Below are positions 11,837 through 23,918 of a stretch of 64,000 nt of DNA, piece after piece (position 1 is the first letter of the stretch; every line of letters starts with the position of its first letter). Under the pieces are notes generated by a model that saw only the letters and a program-made list of their open reading frames with translations, was not told the DNA's origin and searched no databases. The position numbers were made by a program, and so were the translations under genes. The stretch spans positions 1,008,001-1,072,000 of the forward strand of contig NC_133526.1 of the NCBI RefSeq assembly GCF_048544455.1, read 5' to 3'. The DNA is from Silene latifolia (taxonomy: Eukaryota; Streptophyta; Magnoliopsida; Caryophyllales; Caryophyllaceae).

Positions 11837-13494
11837 GAGAGGAAAGTAGCATGAGTGTCGGATTTTTTCTTTAGCGGGAAAAGCCACGTAAATTTGGTGT
11901 AATGATCAACAAAGATTACATAATATTTAAAGTTATTAATGGAGTGAATCGGAGAGGACCATAAATCGCTAAATATAATATCGAGGGGTGCATTGGATTT
12001 AATTGACGATGAAGTAAAGGGCAATTTGTGACTTTTGTAAATATGGCAGGAAGAACAAGCATTATTATTAATAATAGTCTTAGAATCAAAACAAGAGACA
12101 ATATTTTTTAAAATGGAAAAATGAGGATGGCCAAAACGATGGTGCAAGTCGGCTGTGGTGAGGGTAGCGGAACAGGCTTGCGGCGTAGACGACATTGGCC
12201 AGTAGTAGACTCCGTCCTTGGCTGGTCCCGTGTATAAGGTGGCTCCACTTTTAGTGTCCTTCACAATAAAACAAGTAGAACAAAAATCAATATTCACATT
12301 GTTGTCAAGACAGAATTTGGATACTGAAATTATGTTCTTATGCATATTAGGAACATGAAAGACATTGTGAAGCATAAAGGATGAAAGAGAGGTTGAACCA
12401 GTATGAAGGATTGGGAGGCCGGTACCATCGCCTATCACTATTTCATCAGTGCCATCATATGGTTGGTGGAGAGCAAGGTTATCAAGGTCCGCGGTTACAT
12501 GATGCGAAGCACCGCTATCAAGTAACCAGGGAGAGGGGGTGTGGTTGGCAAGAGCCGTGGGATTGGCTTGCGCCTGGGTTTGGGTTGGTGTGGCGGTGGT
12601 GCGAACATATGGTGGCACCTGGATATTTGGGTAAAGGTTTTTGAAGATGGTGCAATAAGCAAGAGTGTGACCTTGAGTATGACACCATTGACATTTGCCT
12701 TTAAAGGGGTTACGAGGGTTTTGATTCGAGGTGGGAGGTGGTTGGGACGGGGTAGGGGACTGGTTGGGACGGTGGTAGGTTGTGGTGTGGCGAGTGTATG
12801 TGGGGTGAGCGATGGCAGGGAAGTCAGTGGAGGGAGTAGGACGAGTGGTGGATTGAGCGAGAGTTAACTCGCGGTTGATGAGTTTTTCAAGGAGGTCAGT
12901 GAAGGGTATGGGATCGTCACGAGCGTTAATAGCATCGATAACGGGTTGATAGGTAGCATCTAGGCCTTCAAGAACTTGGTCCGTGACATCTTCAGCGGGT
13001 ATGATGGTTCCTAAAAGGGCTAAGTCATCAACGGTGGATTTGATTTGGGTCATATAGTCGGATATGGAAAGGGAGCCTTTGGTGATGTGTTTCAATTTGT
13101 GGCGAAGTTGTTTGATATGACCACGAGACGGGCGAGCGTAGGCAGCAGCAAGAGCATTCCACACTTCGCACGTCGTGGTCAGACGGTTAAGGAGGGGAGA
13201 TATGGGAGATGTTATCGTACTCGAAACAGCGGAGAAAAGAAGCTTGTCTTGCCTATACCAAGAGTCGAATGCGGGGTTAGGGGCTGACGATTTGTCAGAC
13301 GAAGCAGGGAGCATTTGCGAGGGTGGTGCAGTTCCATCGATGTATGACTTTAAACCATAACCGTCAAATAGCGATTCAAGTTGAATACGCCATTGACGAT
13401 AGTTGGTGCCATCGAGTTTGACGATGGAGTGCACATTCAGTAGAATTAGGGGATTTTTGGGATCATTGGGGTTGGGTATTGTGGCGCCCGACAT
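11837..13494 (-). pseudogene. Copia gag-protease-integrase polyprotein, truncated
   Basis: The protein starts MSGATIPNPND. Next come the gag motif LDGTNYRQWRIQLESLF and a CCHC zinc knuckle (CQWCHTQGHTLAYC, about residue 270). The aspartic protease motif WLLDSGASHHVT is near residue 325. The pre-integrase HHCC module (HHRFGHPH...CSSCHIYKSH) and the start of the integrase core (PLDIIFSDLWSS, FVDHYTKFTWLFPLKKKS) follow. The sequence leaves integrase after DTHATFLS and runs about 40 residues into the TRIM before a stop. An autonomous Copia polyprotein would continue through RT and RNase H, so this copy cannot move by itself. Confidence 0.85.
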
Positions 13495-13762
13495 TGACGA
13501 TCGAGGCGAGGAGGAGATTGGAAAAAAAAATAGGGTTTTAGGTGAGAGAGGATAGAACCTTTTCTGATACCATGTAGAATGATTATAATTGTATTGATTG
13601 ATTTCAATAGGGTGAAATACAAGAGTTTATATAATACAGTACAAGGAGAAAGGGTAAGCTAGGGTTAGATAATTAAGGAGATAATAACTAAAATATATAC
13701 AGTATAATTTGTTAGCAAAAATAAGGGAGAATAATTAGGTAACTAATTATTCTCTACAGTAA

Positions 13763-14486
13763 ATAAGACTGATGATCGCTCCATTTCTTTCCTACTAGTC
13801 TACACCCTAAAGCAAAACCCACCTCTCATTATATTTCGTATACCCTCCACCTCCATCCAATTTGATTCGCAACATAATTCATTATATATATAGAAAACAC
13901 CCTTGTCTTTTTTTTCCTTACACGAAATATTATCTTAAATATTTGGGTATTTTGTTAAACACAACCTTTAAAAAACTTTTTTTTCCAAACACCACCTTCA
14001 AAAAAAAAGTTTGTAAAACACAACCTTTAATAATCTTTTTTTTTTGTAAAACACGACATTTTGGCAAGAGTTTAACCACTTTGCAATAGAGTGACTTTAA
14101 GTCGATATTTGAGTTAGCAAACGAGATCGATTTGAGGTGTTCTTAGACTTTTTGGAAAGGTGGTAGTACAAGCTTTCCAGGAGTTACCAATACGGTGGTG
14201 ATAGGTGGCCTTATGTGGGTTTATTGGTGTGTAAAGTAAGGCTGATCAATGAGTGAATTGGAGATAAAAACAAATCAGAAAAACACCAATTCATGTTACG
14301 CAAAACATATGTTTTTATAATTTCTTTTGATAGCTATTCCGAAACGTAGAAAGGATATACATAAAATTACTGAATAGTTTTAACATAATTCAATGGCAAA
14401 CTATTCTACATGAAACTTATAGAACTTCATATACCCTCTTGATACACATTTTAGTCCAACTGATTCCCAAATGAACAACACTTCAG
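13763..14486. other. Intergenic, with A/T-rich repeats
   Basis: At 13955-14056 the phrase AAACACAACCTTTAA and variants recur about four times between T-runs and A-runs, giving a low-complexity tandem pattern. The rest, up to the P450 stop codon, is probably its 3' flank. Confidence 0.4.
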
Positions 14487-14849
14487 TCACTCAAACTCAC
14501 ACCTTTCTTCGATCCTTACCGGAAACCCACCATGCATCTTAGCCGTAAGATAGGGTACATAAACCGGCTCAAACCCTTCCTCAGCCACAGGAACAACCTT
14601 AAACCTACTCAAAACACCTGCAACCACCCTCTTCATTTGCAAAAACGCCATTTCCTTTCCAAGACAAACCCTTGGCCCACCATGAAACACCGGGTATGAA
14701 TATGGGTCACGGGGCATGAACCTCCATTTCTTCTCCACTACATTTTCCGTTTTCTGGAGCCACCGCTCTGGCCTGTACTTTGCCCAATCTGGACCCCACA
14801 ACTTCTCTAGTCTTCCCATTGCATAAGGGTGGTACGTCACCCATGTACC

Positions 14850-15012
14850 TAGTGGCAGAGCCAGAATTTAAAGTCAAATATTAAAACATAATGTATATCG
14901 AAAAATTTTAGGGAGCCGGTTTAGAAATACAATAGAGTAACTAACAAGTTAGCAAAAAAATTCAGATTTTTCATTGCATAGCGGCCATGTTAGGCCCCCT
15001 TGTCGGCCATTG
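14850..15012. mobile_element. 163-bp hAT-like insertion in the P450
   Basis: It starts TAGTGGCAGAGCCAG and ends GTCGGCCATTG, giving short imperfect inverted ends (AGTGGC/GCCATT). Flanks are CATGTACC (14842-14849) and TACGTACC (15013-15020), an 8-bp duplication with two mismatches. The outer start resembles the CAGTGGCGTATCCAGG start of the hAT-like element at 58859. On the minus strand a GT at 15019-15018 and an AG at 14850-14849 fall so that splicing would remove the insert exactly. Confidence 0.65.
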
Positions 15013-16047
15013 TACGTACCTTTTTTGACCCGCATCCCGTCTGGCAAGACATCGTCAGAGGTCGCTTCCTTAATGTCCACCGGCACCGGAGGAAATAGAC
15101 GCATGCTCTCACATAACGCCGCATGGGTATAAACCATATCTTTTACTTCTTCATATGCAGTGGAATTTAAATGCTCTGTTTTATTCCCCTGTTTTCCTCT
15201 GTTTTGTAATACCTCTTCTAGTATCTGCTGTTCAGCTTGTTTGTTCTTATGTACAAGCCAAAAAAACCATGTTAATGCAGCCGATGTCGTATCTCGGCCG
15301 GCAAGGAGGAAGCTTATAACGATATCAGTCACGAATTTCTCGTCCGAGTGTCCTGATTTGAGAAACCTTGATAGTAAATCCTCCGAATTTTCCGAGTTTT
15401 TCAAAATAGTTTCTTTCTTTTCCTTGACAATTGCCATGGCAAATTGCCTTACTTTAGAAACAGCTTCTTTCAGTCTTTTCTCAGACCCAATATTAAGAAA
15501 CTTTGAAGTTTTCCAAACAATCGGAAAAAAGGAACGAAATCTCGCTGTGCTGATCATTGTAGCTTCTTCATATGCTACAGCAAATTCCTGATTTGGTAAG
15601 GATGGATCCAAGTATTCTGGGTCATACCCAAAAGAAATCTTGCAAATATTATCGAAAGTAAACCTTTGTAATATGTCTTGAAGATCGAGGACTCTCCGAT
15701 TCTTGGCTGCTTCTAATAGAAGCGGTACAAGTCGATTAGAGAGCTCGAAATCAACGACATTCTCGACAAATTTTCGCAACGACTTATTCGTAAATTCGTG
15801 GCTAGCAACTTGCCTTTGGAATTTCCAAGCCTCTCCCTCAACATTGAAGATCCCATCCCCTAGGAAGTCCCTAAGGACACTCCTATGGTAAAGGCCCTTT
15901 TGGTAAATATGGAACTTGGTCTTAAGGATGTGTTCTACGACAATGGGATCAGCGGTTTGGATGCTCTTGAAACCGAATGGACGGTGGAGAACGAATGTGG
16001 AAGACGGGGAAGATATGAGGAGATTTGTAAGCCATTAGAATTTATCC

Positions 16048-17971
16048 TGTTAGAACACACTTGGTTGATGATGCCAAGTTTCATTGTTATTTAATTGTTT
16101 GCTTCTTAGTTAAAATGTTTAGCATTTGAAGCACTCAATGAATTTCCAAAGATGATTCAAGAATGATCAAGATAAAGTTATGATAAGAAATCCCTTAGCC
16201 TTAGTCAAATGTTGTAAACGACTACAAATGCTTAGTGATTGAAGCAATCAAATTGACTCTCAAAGACGGCTTAACATGATCAAGATGAAGTCAACAAGAA
16301 GTCAAGACAATGATATGATCCTAGCATTAAGTTGAAAAATGTAAGAGTAAGTGTAACATTCTCATTTACGTCAAGTGGCTGCAAAACCATGCAACAAAGT
16401 GATTAATCGTGATGCTGTGGTTTACGATACTACCGTATGGAGGGACTTTTATTCGAAATGTTTAAGTGTCAAAATCTTTACAAATTTCATATTCTCAAAG
16501 ATTTTACATTTGAATTTTCCCATTTGAAAACAAATCTGAAAAAATCAATTTGCAAAACTCACATGTGACTCCTCTAAAGTTGTGCATCTACTTTTACATA
16601 AATGGAAAGTTGATTTAGTCAAGTACTAAAGCACTCTTCCATTTGTGGTAAGTTGTCACTTGTCAAATGTGTTGAAGTTTTAAATCTGAAATTTTAAGTC
16701 ATAAATCCACATTGATTAATCCTCTAGATTTGTGCATTTACCTTTTACTAAAATGGTAAGTTGAACTTGTCAAAGTTTTAAAGCTAGAAATGCTTTTTGC
16801 CATTTTGGTAAAATGTCACATGTTGAGTGTTTTGGGAAGAGTTTTCTGATTTTGATCAATGACTTGTGCTCCAAGCCTATAGCCTAACATTTACAATCAC
16901 TCAAAGGCTATCTATTTAATATTGGATTTAATTAACCTAAGTTGTACTACTTAGATGATCAAATCCACTATAAATAGGGTGCCTTTGCATCATTTATTAC
17001 CTAAGACTTTTATGAGCATTAATTGTTAAAACACTTTGCAAAACATCAGCTCTTGTTCTTCAACTTATTTGCAAAATTGTTTTCTATTTTAAAAGTCTTC
17101 AAACGTTTTTCAAAAAGGGTCAGAAATCTCCATGTATCGATTCACCAGTTGACTTGGCATATGAGTTTGTTCCATGATTCTCGTGTTTAGGTCTTAATTG
17201 TGATCTCCATGTTCATTAAGTGAACGATTGAGATTCAAAGACTCGTAAACTGTGAGATAGAACTTAAGTCTTGAAGCGGAGTAGCTTTGAGCGAGTGAAA
17301 GTCTTGAAGCGGAGTAGCTTCAAGCAAATGCAACCGGAGTAGGTTGGCGAGTTATTTTCATTGTAAGGGGTTTAGTTGTTTGAGTAAATTTCTAAACAAG
17401 CAATAAAATAACGGTTGGACGTAGGCCTCGGAGTAGAGGCTGAACCAATTTTTAAACATCGTCTTGTTTGTTCATTTACTTTTACGTTTGTTCTCCTTAT
17501 TTATATATTGTTTATCTCGCAATCTGCCTCGTGTCACGTTGTTCAATCTGTGTCTCGGACTTCTTGATTGATTCAATCTTGTGAACTTAAAACGACTAAG
17601 TATTTCAAGTTTTCAACTTAAAAGAGATTCACTTAAGATTTTCATTGCTAAGAGTATTCAACTTAAAAAGTATTCACTTAATATCTTCATTGTTAAGTTG
17701 AAGAAAAAAATACTCTTTCATTCATACTTTTCTCAATTCGTCAGGCAACATCGACTTTCTTGTGACATATCTTGAAATTTGAATTCGTGTGTATATACTT
17801 CTAACTCAAATAGTTCTAAGTATAAACACCTCTATCATTTAAAGTATTGTCCATATCAGTTTAGTCTATTGTCCTAGATTTCAAAGAAGCTTAATTCAAG
17901 CTTAAAAATTTTAAATTGGACACCTAATTCACCCCCTCCCCCTCTTAGGTGTTCTCGTCCTTGACTCTTCA
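16048..17971 (+). repeat. 5' LTR of the SIRE-like Copia element
   Basis: 1924 bp, TG...CA. A TATA box (TATAAATA, 16969-16976) marks the likely promoter. It matches the 3' LTR closely except for several short patches (about 16390-16432, 17128-17155, 17520-17575 and 17738-17775). Confidence 0.92.
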
Positions 17972-17973
17972 AT

Positions 17974-17985
17974 TGGTATCAGAGC
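17974..17985 (+). other. Primer binding site (tRNA-Met) of the SIRE-like element
   Basis: TGGTATCAGAGC, two bases after the 5' LTR, complementary to the 3' end of initiator tRNA-Met. Confidence 0.9.
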
Positions 17986-18033
17986 CTTGTGCTCTTGATA
18001 TTGGTTAATTACCAAAGAGTTGATCCTATAGTT

Positions 18034-20046
18034 ATGGACGGGAAACATACTAAGCATCCTATCTTCATTGGGGATAACTATTCATGGTGGAAAAATCGCA
18101 TGGAACACTATGTTAAGAGTACGGATTATGAGTGTTGGTTGATAATCCAAAAGGGGCCCCTTGCTATCACGGTTACTAGTGCTAATGGTACTAGTGCCCC
18201 AAAAAGTGAGGATAAGTATGTCGAGGCTGATTATAGAAAGGTCGAGAAAAACTCAAAAGCCATGTCCATTCTTCAATATGGCATTGGTGAGCAAGAAGTA
18301 AACCGGATTTCCGGATGTACCTCGGCCAAAGAAATTTGGGACACCTTAAGCCTTGCTTATGAGGGGACGTCTCAAGTGAAAAATCATCGTATTGACCTTC
18401 TCATGCAACAATATGAGATGTTCAATATGATGAAAGATGAGTCAATTAATAGTCTTTCCTCTCGCTTTTCTAGTATTGTTAATGACCTTAAGAGTCTTGG
18501 TAGAAATTTTGAATCCGAGGATATGGTCCGTAAAATCCTTCGAAGTTTAACAGAAATATGGCAACCGAAGGTTACGGCTATTGAGGAGGCCAAAGACTTA
18601 TCCACTTTAACCCTCAATGAACTAATGGGCTCACTTATGGCTCATGAGTTAACTCTCATGAAGCGTTTTGGTGAAAGCTCTAAAGTAAGAGGGCTTGCTT
18701 TCAAATCAACCTCAATTAATGAGGAAGATGATGGAAACGATGAGTTTGCAATGTTCACTAGAAATATTGTGGATATTGTTAATGGTCATAACCCTAAGAG
18801 GTTTAACAACAATTCTAGTAAGAAACATTTTTCAAAGAAGAGATCTACTTCCATTGTTGGTTGCATTAAATGTGACGAAAAAGGTCACCAAATGAATGAA
18901 TGTCCAAAGTGGGGTAACATCAAATCTAAAGAAAAATGTGACTTGGCTAAGAAGGAATACAAGAATAAAGTAATGTGTGTTGTTTGGGGAATGTCCGATT
19001 CCGATGAGGACGAGATCCTTGAGGAAGAATTGGATGCCAAGTTGTGTCTTACTACTCGTCTTAATAATGATGCCCTTAGGTCTCCAAAAAGAGAAACATT
19101 CAAATGTCTTATGGCTCATCCCGATGATTCTGATTCTAACTTCGAAGATGAGGTAAATAATCTCAAGACAAAGGTTCGATCCTTCTCCAAAAGCAAAGTA
19201 TGTTTACTCTTAGATAAATTCATTGATAAATGTCGTGTCCAAAACAATAAACTTGAAGCTATGCAAATTGAAATTGAAAACATAGCCGAGGAAAATGTTG
19301 GTCTAAGAGAGTGTCTAAATGAGCTTGATAACATTTCACCTTGTCTTGAGAAAGAAGTAAAGAAACTGAAAAGGCAAAATCTGATTCTTGTAAATAAGGT
19401 CAAACTGCTGAATGTCACAGAGACACCCACTGTGACATATGATGCTGAAAAGGAAAATGAGTCTTTAACCAAACATGTTTCTATGTTAACACAAGAACGA
19501 GACTCACTTTTAATTGACCTAACCTCTTGTAAAAGTCATCTTAAAGAACTTGAAAAATTAACAGAAATGCTACACAATGAAACAAGTCATGCTAAGAGCG
19601 CCTTTGAAAATGTGCAAACATTAAATCTTGACTATCTTGCCAAAATTGAGATTTTAAACAAAGAGTTAAATGATGCAAAAGAGTTTTACAAGAAAAAGGA
19701 AGGAAGTCAAACTGTTTTAAAGTTTTCTACGAGTCAGTCACAACAAAGTGAAAAGAATGCTGGACTCGTTTTCAAATGCAACAGTAACATGCACTGTTGC
19801 ATTCGAAACCAAGAACCAAGCAAAACATATTTCCGAAGAAGAAAACATGTTGGATTTCCTGAATATGTTATTTGCAATTATTGTGGCAAGACTGGTCATG
19901 TATTTAATGGTTGTACAAAGAGAATGTATGGCATTAAAAGAAACATTAAGGTTGTTAAGCAAGTGTGGATCCGAAAAGTCTTGGTAAAGGACATGATTCA
20001 GAAGAAGGGACCCAAATTAATTTGGGTTCCTAAACTAAATGTTTGA
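18034..20046 (+). CDS. Copia (SIRE-like) gag protein
   Basis: The ATG at 18034 gives about 670 residues; the open frame extends 45 bases upstream without an ATG. The N-terminal region is the Copia gag fold (GDNYSWWKNRMEHYV, then DYECW). CCHC knuckles lie near residues 277-290 (CIKCDEKGHQMNEC) and 614-627 (CNYCGKTGHVFNGC). Between them is an acidic then heptad-rich region (LKTKV..., LRECLNELDN, LKRQNLILVNKV, VSMLTQERDSLL) likely to form coiled coils. Gag forms the virus-like particle and packages the element RNA. It ends in LIWVPKLNV, which leads into protease in relatives; here a stop codon follows. Confidence 0.88.
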   Translation: MDGKHTKHPIFIGDNYSWWKNRMEHYVKSTDYECWLIIQKGPLAITVTSANGTSAPKSEDKYVEADYRKVEKNSKAMSILQYGIGEQEVNRISGCTSAKEIWDTLSLAYEGTSQVKNHRIDLLMQQYEMFNMMKDESINSLSSRFSSIVNDLKSLGRNFESEDMVRKILRSLTEIWQPKVTAIEEAKDLSTLTLNELMGSLMAHELTLMKRFGESSKVRGLAFKSTSINEEDDGNDEFAMFTRNIVDIVNGHNPKRFNNNSSKKHFSKKRSTSIVGCIKCDEKGHQMNECPKWGNIKSKEKCDLAKKEYKNKVMCVVWGMSDSDEDEILEEELDAKLCLTTRLNNDALRSPKRETFKCLMAHPDDSDSNFEDEVNNLKTKVRSFSKSKVCLLLDKFIDKCRVQNNKLEAMQIEIENIAEENVGLRECLNELDNISPCLEKEVKKLKRQNLILVNKVKLLNVTETPTVTYDAEKENESLTKHVSMLTQERDSLLIDLTSCKSHLKELEKLTEMLHNETSHAKSAFENVQTLNLDYLAKIEILNKELNDAKEFYKKKEGSQTVLKFSTSQSQQSEKNAGLVFKCNSNMHCCIRNQEPSKTYFRRRKHVGFPEYVICNYCGKTGHVFNGCTKRMYGIKRNIKVVKQVWIRKVLVKDMIQKKGPKLIWVPKLNV

Positions 20047-23000
20047 TTTGTTAAAGGCATTAGTGAGAGGCAGCAACAATTGGTACTTTGATTGTGGACA
20101 GAAGTGAAAGCCAATCTCTCCCACTAGAAGCCTACAAAGGTGGCACCATGACGTTTGACCATAACAAAAAGAGGTGAAATTGTTGGTATTGAAAAGTTGG
20201 TAAGTCATCGTCACAACGTGTCGACAAAGTGTTGCTTGTCAAAGGTTTGAAGCACAATCTTCTTAGTGTCTCTTTTTTTGTGTGATCATGATAATGCTGT
20301 TGAATTTCTTGTTAGTGAATGTAGAATTCTTGATGCAAAAACAAGGGAACTTGTTCTTGAAGGAAAACATGCTAATGATGTTTACTTGACTAATTTTTGT
20401 TCATTGTCCGATCCAATCATGTTTTGTATGTGTGTCTTAAAGAATGACTCGTGGCTTTGGCATAAACAATTAGATCATGTAAATGTTACAACATTGAACA
20501 CCCTTAGAAAGCTTGACCTTATTGATGACATTCCTAACATTAAAATTCAATTTTAAAGAGATGTATGATGATTGTGCTAGAGTAAAACAAGTAAGATGCT
20601 CCTTAAATCCAAAAATTATTTTCTTGTACTTCTAAAACCTCTAAAACTCTTTTGTATAGACTTGTGTGGAGCAATGTATATTAAAAGTAGAGGTAGAAGT
20701 CGGTTCTTGTGCATGTGTGTTGATGAAATTTTATGATATGTTTGGCTACTTACTTGATCTTTAAAGATGAAACATTTGATGAATTTCTTATTTGGTTGAA
20801 AAGTGTGTAAAATAAATTTGATTTTTTTTTACCCGACCATGGAACGAAATTTAAGAATTCATCATTTGAAACCCATTGTGATGAACATGGTGTTAGTCAT
20901 AACTTTTCCAACGTAAAACACCTCAACAAAATGAGTTTGTTAAACGTATGAACCGTATCTTGAGAATATGGTTAGGACCATGCTTCTAAGTAGTAAGTTG
21001 CCAAAGAAGTTATTTTTTAGCCATCAACACTTTTATGCTTAATTTATAACCATGTTATGATACGTAAAATTCTTAATAAAACTCCCTACGATTTGTTGAA
21101 AAGAAGAAATCCCAATATTCCCTCTTAAGATGTTTTGGCTGCAAATACTTTGTTCAAAAATTGGGAAAGACAACTTGGATAAGTTCGATGTTCATAGTGA
21201 CGAGGTTGTCTTTATTGGATATTCGGATCATAACATGGCCTATAAAGTGCACAATAAAAGAACCATTAAAATGGAAGAAAGCATTCATTTCATATTTGAT
21301 GAAGCTAGTCCTTTTTGTGTCTAATGAACAGGTTGAAGAAGATTAGGATGTTGATTTCGAGATTGGGATGATTTGTTAAGATATGGATCAAGTGGTGGAA
21401 GAGGTGAGCAACAACAGTGGAGCTACTCTTGTTGCTGAGGATGATATCCAAAATTCAGGGGGAACTAATCGTCCTCCAACACAAGAAGATGCTAGCTCAT
21501 CCAGGGGGAATTTGAATGGTGAAGAACAGCCCAACCAAATAATGAACGAATCACAATCATCCCCTTCAAATAATCCCCATGCAACAGTCCCCTCGACTGT
21601 TACACAAGAACAAACCGATTCCTCAAACCCACTTATTCCAAAAAGGAAAAATGAAAACACCAAAGCTCACCCTCTCTCAAATCTAACCAGTAATCTAAAT
21701 TTTGGAATGAAAACCAAATCCTCACTCCAAAACTTTTGTGCCTTCAATGCATTCCTCTCTCAAAATGAACTTGTCAATGTCACAAAGAGCACTCACTTTG
21801 TTACATCTTTGGGTGACAACCATAAAAGAGGAATTAAATCAATTCGAAATGAATGAGGTATGACATCTTACCCTAGGCCAATGTACTGTAATTGGTACAA
21901 CATTGGTCTTTCGCAATAAGCTTGATGATTTTAGCGAAATCGTAAGGAACAAAGCTAAACTAGTGGTGCAAAGTTTTAACCAATAAGAGGGATTCGATTA
22001 TGATAAGACCTTTGCACCGGTAGCTTGGCTTGAAGCCATACGTATGCTTATAGCTTTTGCATCTCATGTTGACAAAAACTTTTTCAAATGAATGTAAAAA
22101 CTGCTTTCCTAAATGGATATCTTGAAGAAGAGGTTTTTGTCGAACAATCACTGGGCTTTATAAATAATGAGTTCCCTAACCACGTTTTAAAACTTAATAA
22201 AACACTTTATGGTTTAAAACAGGCTCATGAGCCTGATATGATAAGCTTTCAAAGTTTCTATTGGGAAAATGTTGTTTACGTGGTTTGGTTGATAAGACAT
22301 TATTTATCAAGTCACGGTGCGAGGAACTGTTGCTTGTGCAAGGATATGTCAATGACATTATTTTTAGTGCAACAAATGGCGTCCTTTTTAAATACTTTTT
22401 TGGATCTAATAACTTCTGATTTTGATGACCATGATGAGAGAACTTGGATTTTTCCTTGGTCTTCAAATCAAACAAAGTGAGAAAGGTACAATGATTCATC
22501 AACAAAAGTGTTTGAAGGAAATGCTAAGTATGTTTGGGTTGACTAATGTTAAACCTCTTGCTACACCAATGATTTCTAACATCAATCCTGACAAAGATGA
22601 AAATGGTAAGAGTGTTAGTGAAATCATGTATAGAGGTATGATTGGTTCATTACTTTATTTAACCGCTAGTCGACCCGACATACAATTTAGTGTATGCTTG
22701 TGTGCCCGCTTCCAATCAAGTTCTACGGAATCACATTTCAAAGCCGTCAAAAGGATTTTTGAGTACTTGATTGGAACATAAACCTATATATTTGATATCC
22801 ATCTCATTACGATCTTGATCTTGTAGGTTTTTGCGGGTAGCACGGTGAATACAAAGAACACATTGAGTATTGACACTTTCTTGGGTCCTTGCCTCATTTC
22901 ATGGGCCTTCAAGAAGCAAGAAGTTGTTGCACTATACACGGCTGAAAATGAATACAACAGTGCAGTACTCTGTGGCGCACAGATTCTTTGGGTATGACAA

Positions 23001-23275
23001 CAACTGCATAACTATGGTATTATCTTCGACACAACTTCTATCTTTTGTGATAATACTAGTGCAATTAACACCTCAAAGAATCCAATACAACATTCTAACA
23101 CTTAACATATCGACATAAGACATGATGTTTACGTGATCAAGTTGTAAAAAAGGAATATTTGTCTTAGTTTTTTGTAGAACGGAAAATCAATTAGCGGACA
23201 TTTTTACAAAACCGTTTGAAAGAGAACAATTCGTAAAACTTCGGTTGGAAATTGGTTTACTGGGTGATATGTGAT
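20047..23275 (+). pseudogene. Copia pol remnants (protease to RNase H), many frameshifts
   Basis: Recognisable pieces appear in changing frames. They are a pre-integrase part at 20240-20556 (VKGLKHNLLSVS, SWLWHKQLDHVN); integrase pieces around 20640-21120; a C-terminal part (VHSDEVVFIGYS) at 21130-21324; RT at 22088-22210 (VKTAFLNGYLEEEVFVEQ); the region before the YVDD-type site in another frame near 22340; late RT at 22422-22781 (GLFLG-like, MYRGMIGSLLYLTASRPDIQF); and the RNase H tail near 23160-23272 (ENQLADIFTKPFE). Many short deletions and stops break it, so no functional polyprotein can be made from it. Confidence 0.85.
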
Positions 23276-23588
23276 TCATATTATTTTATTTTCCTTAATG
23301 ATTGACTAAAGATGAGGACATACATGTGATGACTCTAATTGTTAATAAGTTTACTTCATGCAAAAATATGGTTCGAAAAATATGAATAATTATGCTTGTA
23401 CTTGAATTGTTGTTGCATTGAGCCACTCAACCCACATTCAAAAATCAAACCTTTCCACCCTCCGCATGTCACTAAAACCATCCGAATCAACACTTTAAAA
23501 AAATGCCTCCAAAACCCTCATACGACCGAGACTTCAAAATCTTCAAGATTCTTATGACCCAAAGAAAAGAGAAAATTCAAAGAAACAA
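23276..23588 (+). other. Spacer between pol remnants and the extra frame
   Basis: Non-coding as far as I can see. It is part of the SIRE-like internal region. Confidence 0.5.
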
Positions 23589-23918
23589 ATGACTTCTCCC
23601 ATTAAATCCGCTGCCACAAATGAAATGTTGAGAAGCTCATATGTCGAATTACTCATTTCCTCTAAGAAACCCAAGGATATTTCTCCTCCCAAAGCTGATG
23701 CCACAGCATGTGTCACTGTGACACGAAAGAAAACCACAACTCTAATGGAGGAAAATGACCAGAATATTTGGGATGAAAATGAAGATGAAATTTATGAAGA
23801 TGTCGGTAATTTGAATGACAATGGTATGTTTAATAATAGTCTTGCCCCATTGCCCTCACCACATGCTACAAATGAGAAAATCATTGAAATCCTTAATGAT
23901 GACTTGGAAGAAAACTAA
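23589..23918 (+). CDS. Short acidic frame downstream of pol (position of the SIRE extra ORF)
   Basis: 109 residues, rich in Asp, Glu and Asn, with KKTTTLMEENDQNIWDENED near the middle. It has no signal peptide or membrane segment. SIRE-type elements often carry an extra frame here, sometimes called envelope-like. This one is far shorter than such frames and may be a remnant. Function unknown. Confidence 0.4.
   Translation: MTSPIKSAATNEMLRSSYVELLISSKKPKDISPPKADATACVTVTRKKTTTLMEENDQNIWDENEDEIYEDVGNLNDNGMFNNSLAPLPSPHATNEKIIEILNDDLEEN

Larger units (their letters stand above)
11547..13757 (-). mobile_element. Ale/Retrofit-like Copia retrotransposon relic fused to a TRIM
   Basis: The element reads on the minus strand. 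Its 5' LTR is 13573-13757 (185 bp, TGTAGA...TCTACA). It is followed by a tRNA-Met-type primer site (TGGTATCAGAAA, 13572-13561) and a gag-protease-integrase frame. The far end keeps only the first 26 bases of the other LTR (11547-11572), then joins a TRIM (11573-11836). A GTAAA target duplication flanks the whole composite (11542-11546 and 13758-13762). RT, RNase H and most of integrase are missing. Confidence 0.85.

Noticed and set aside
14850-15012. Ordinary ancestral intron in the P450
   Set aside because: The short hAT-like ends and near-duplicate flanks fit an insertion better, although splicing remains possible.
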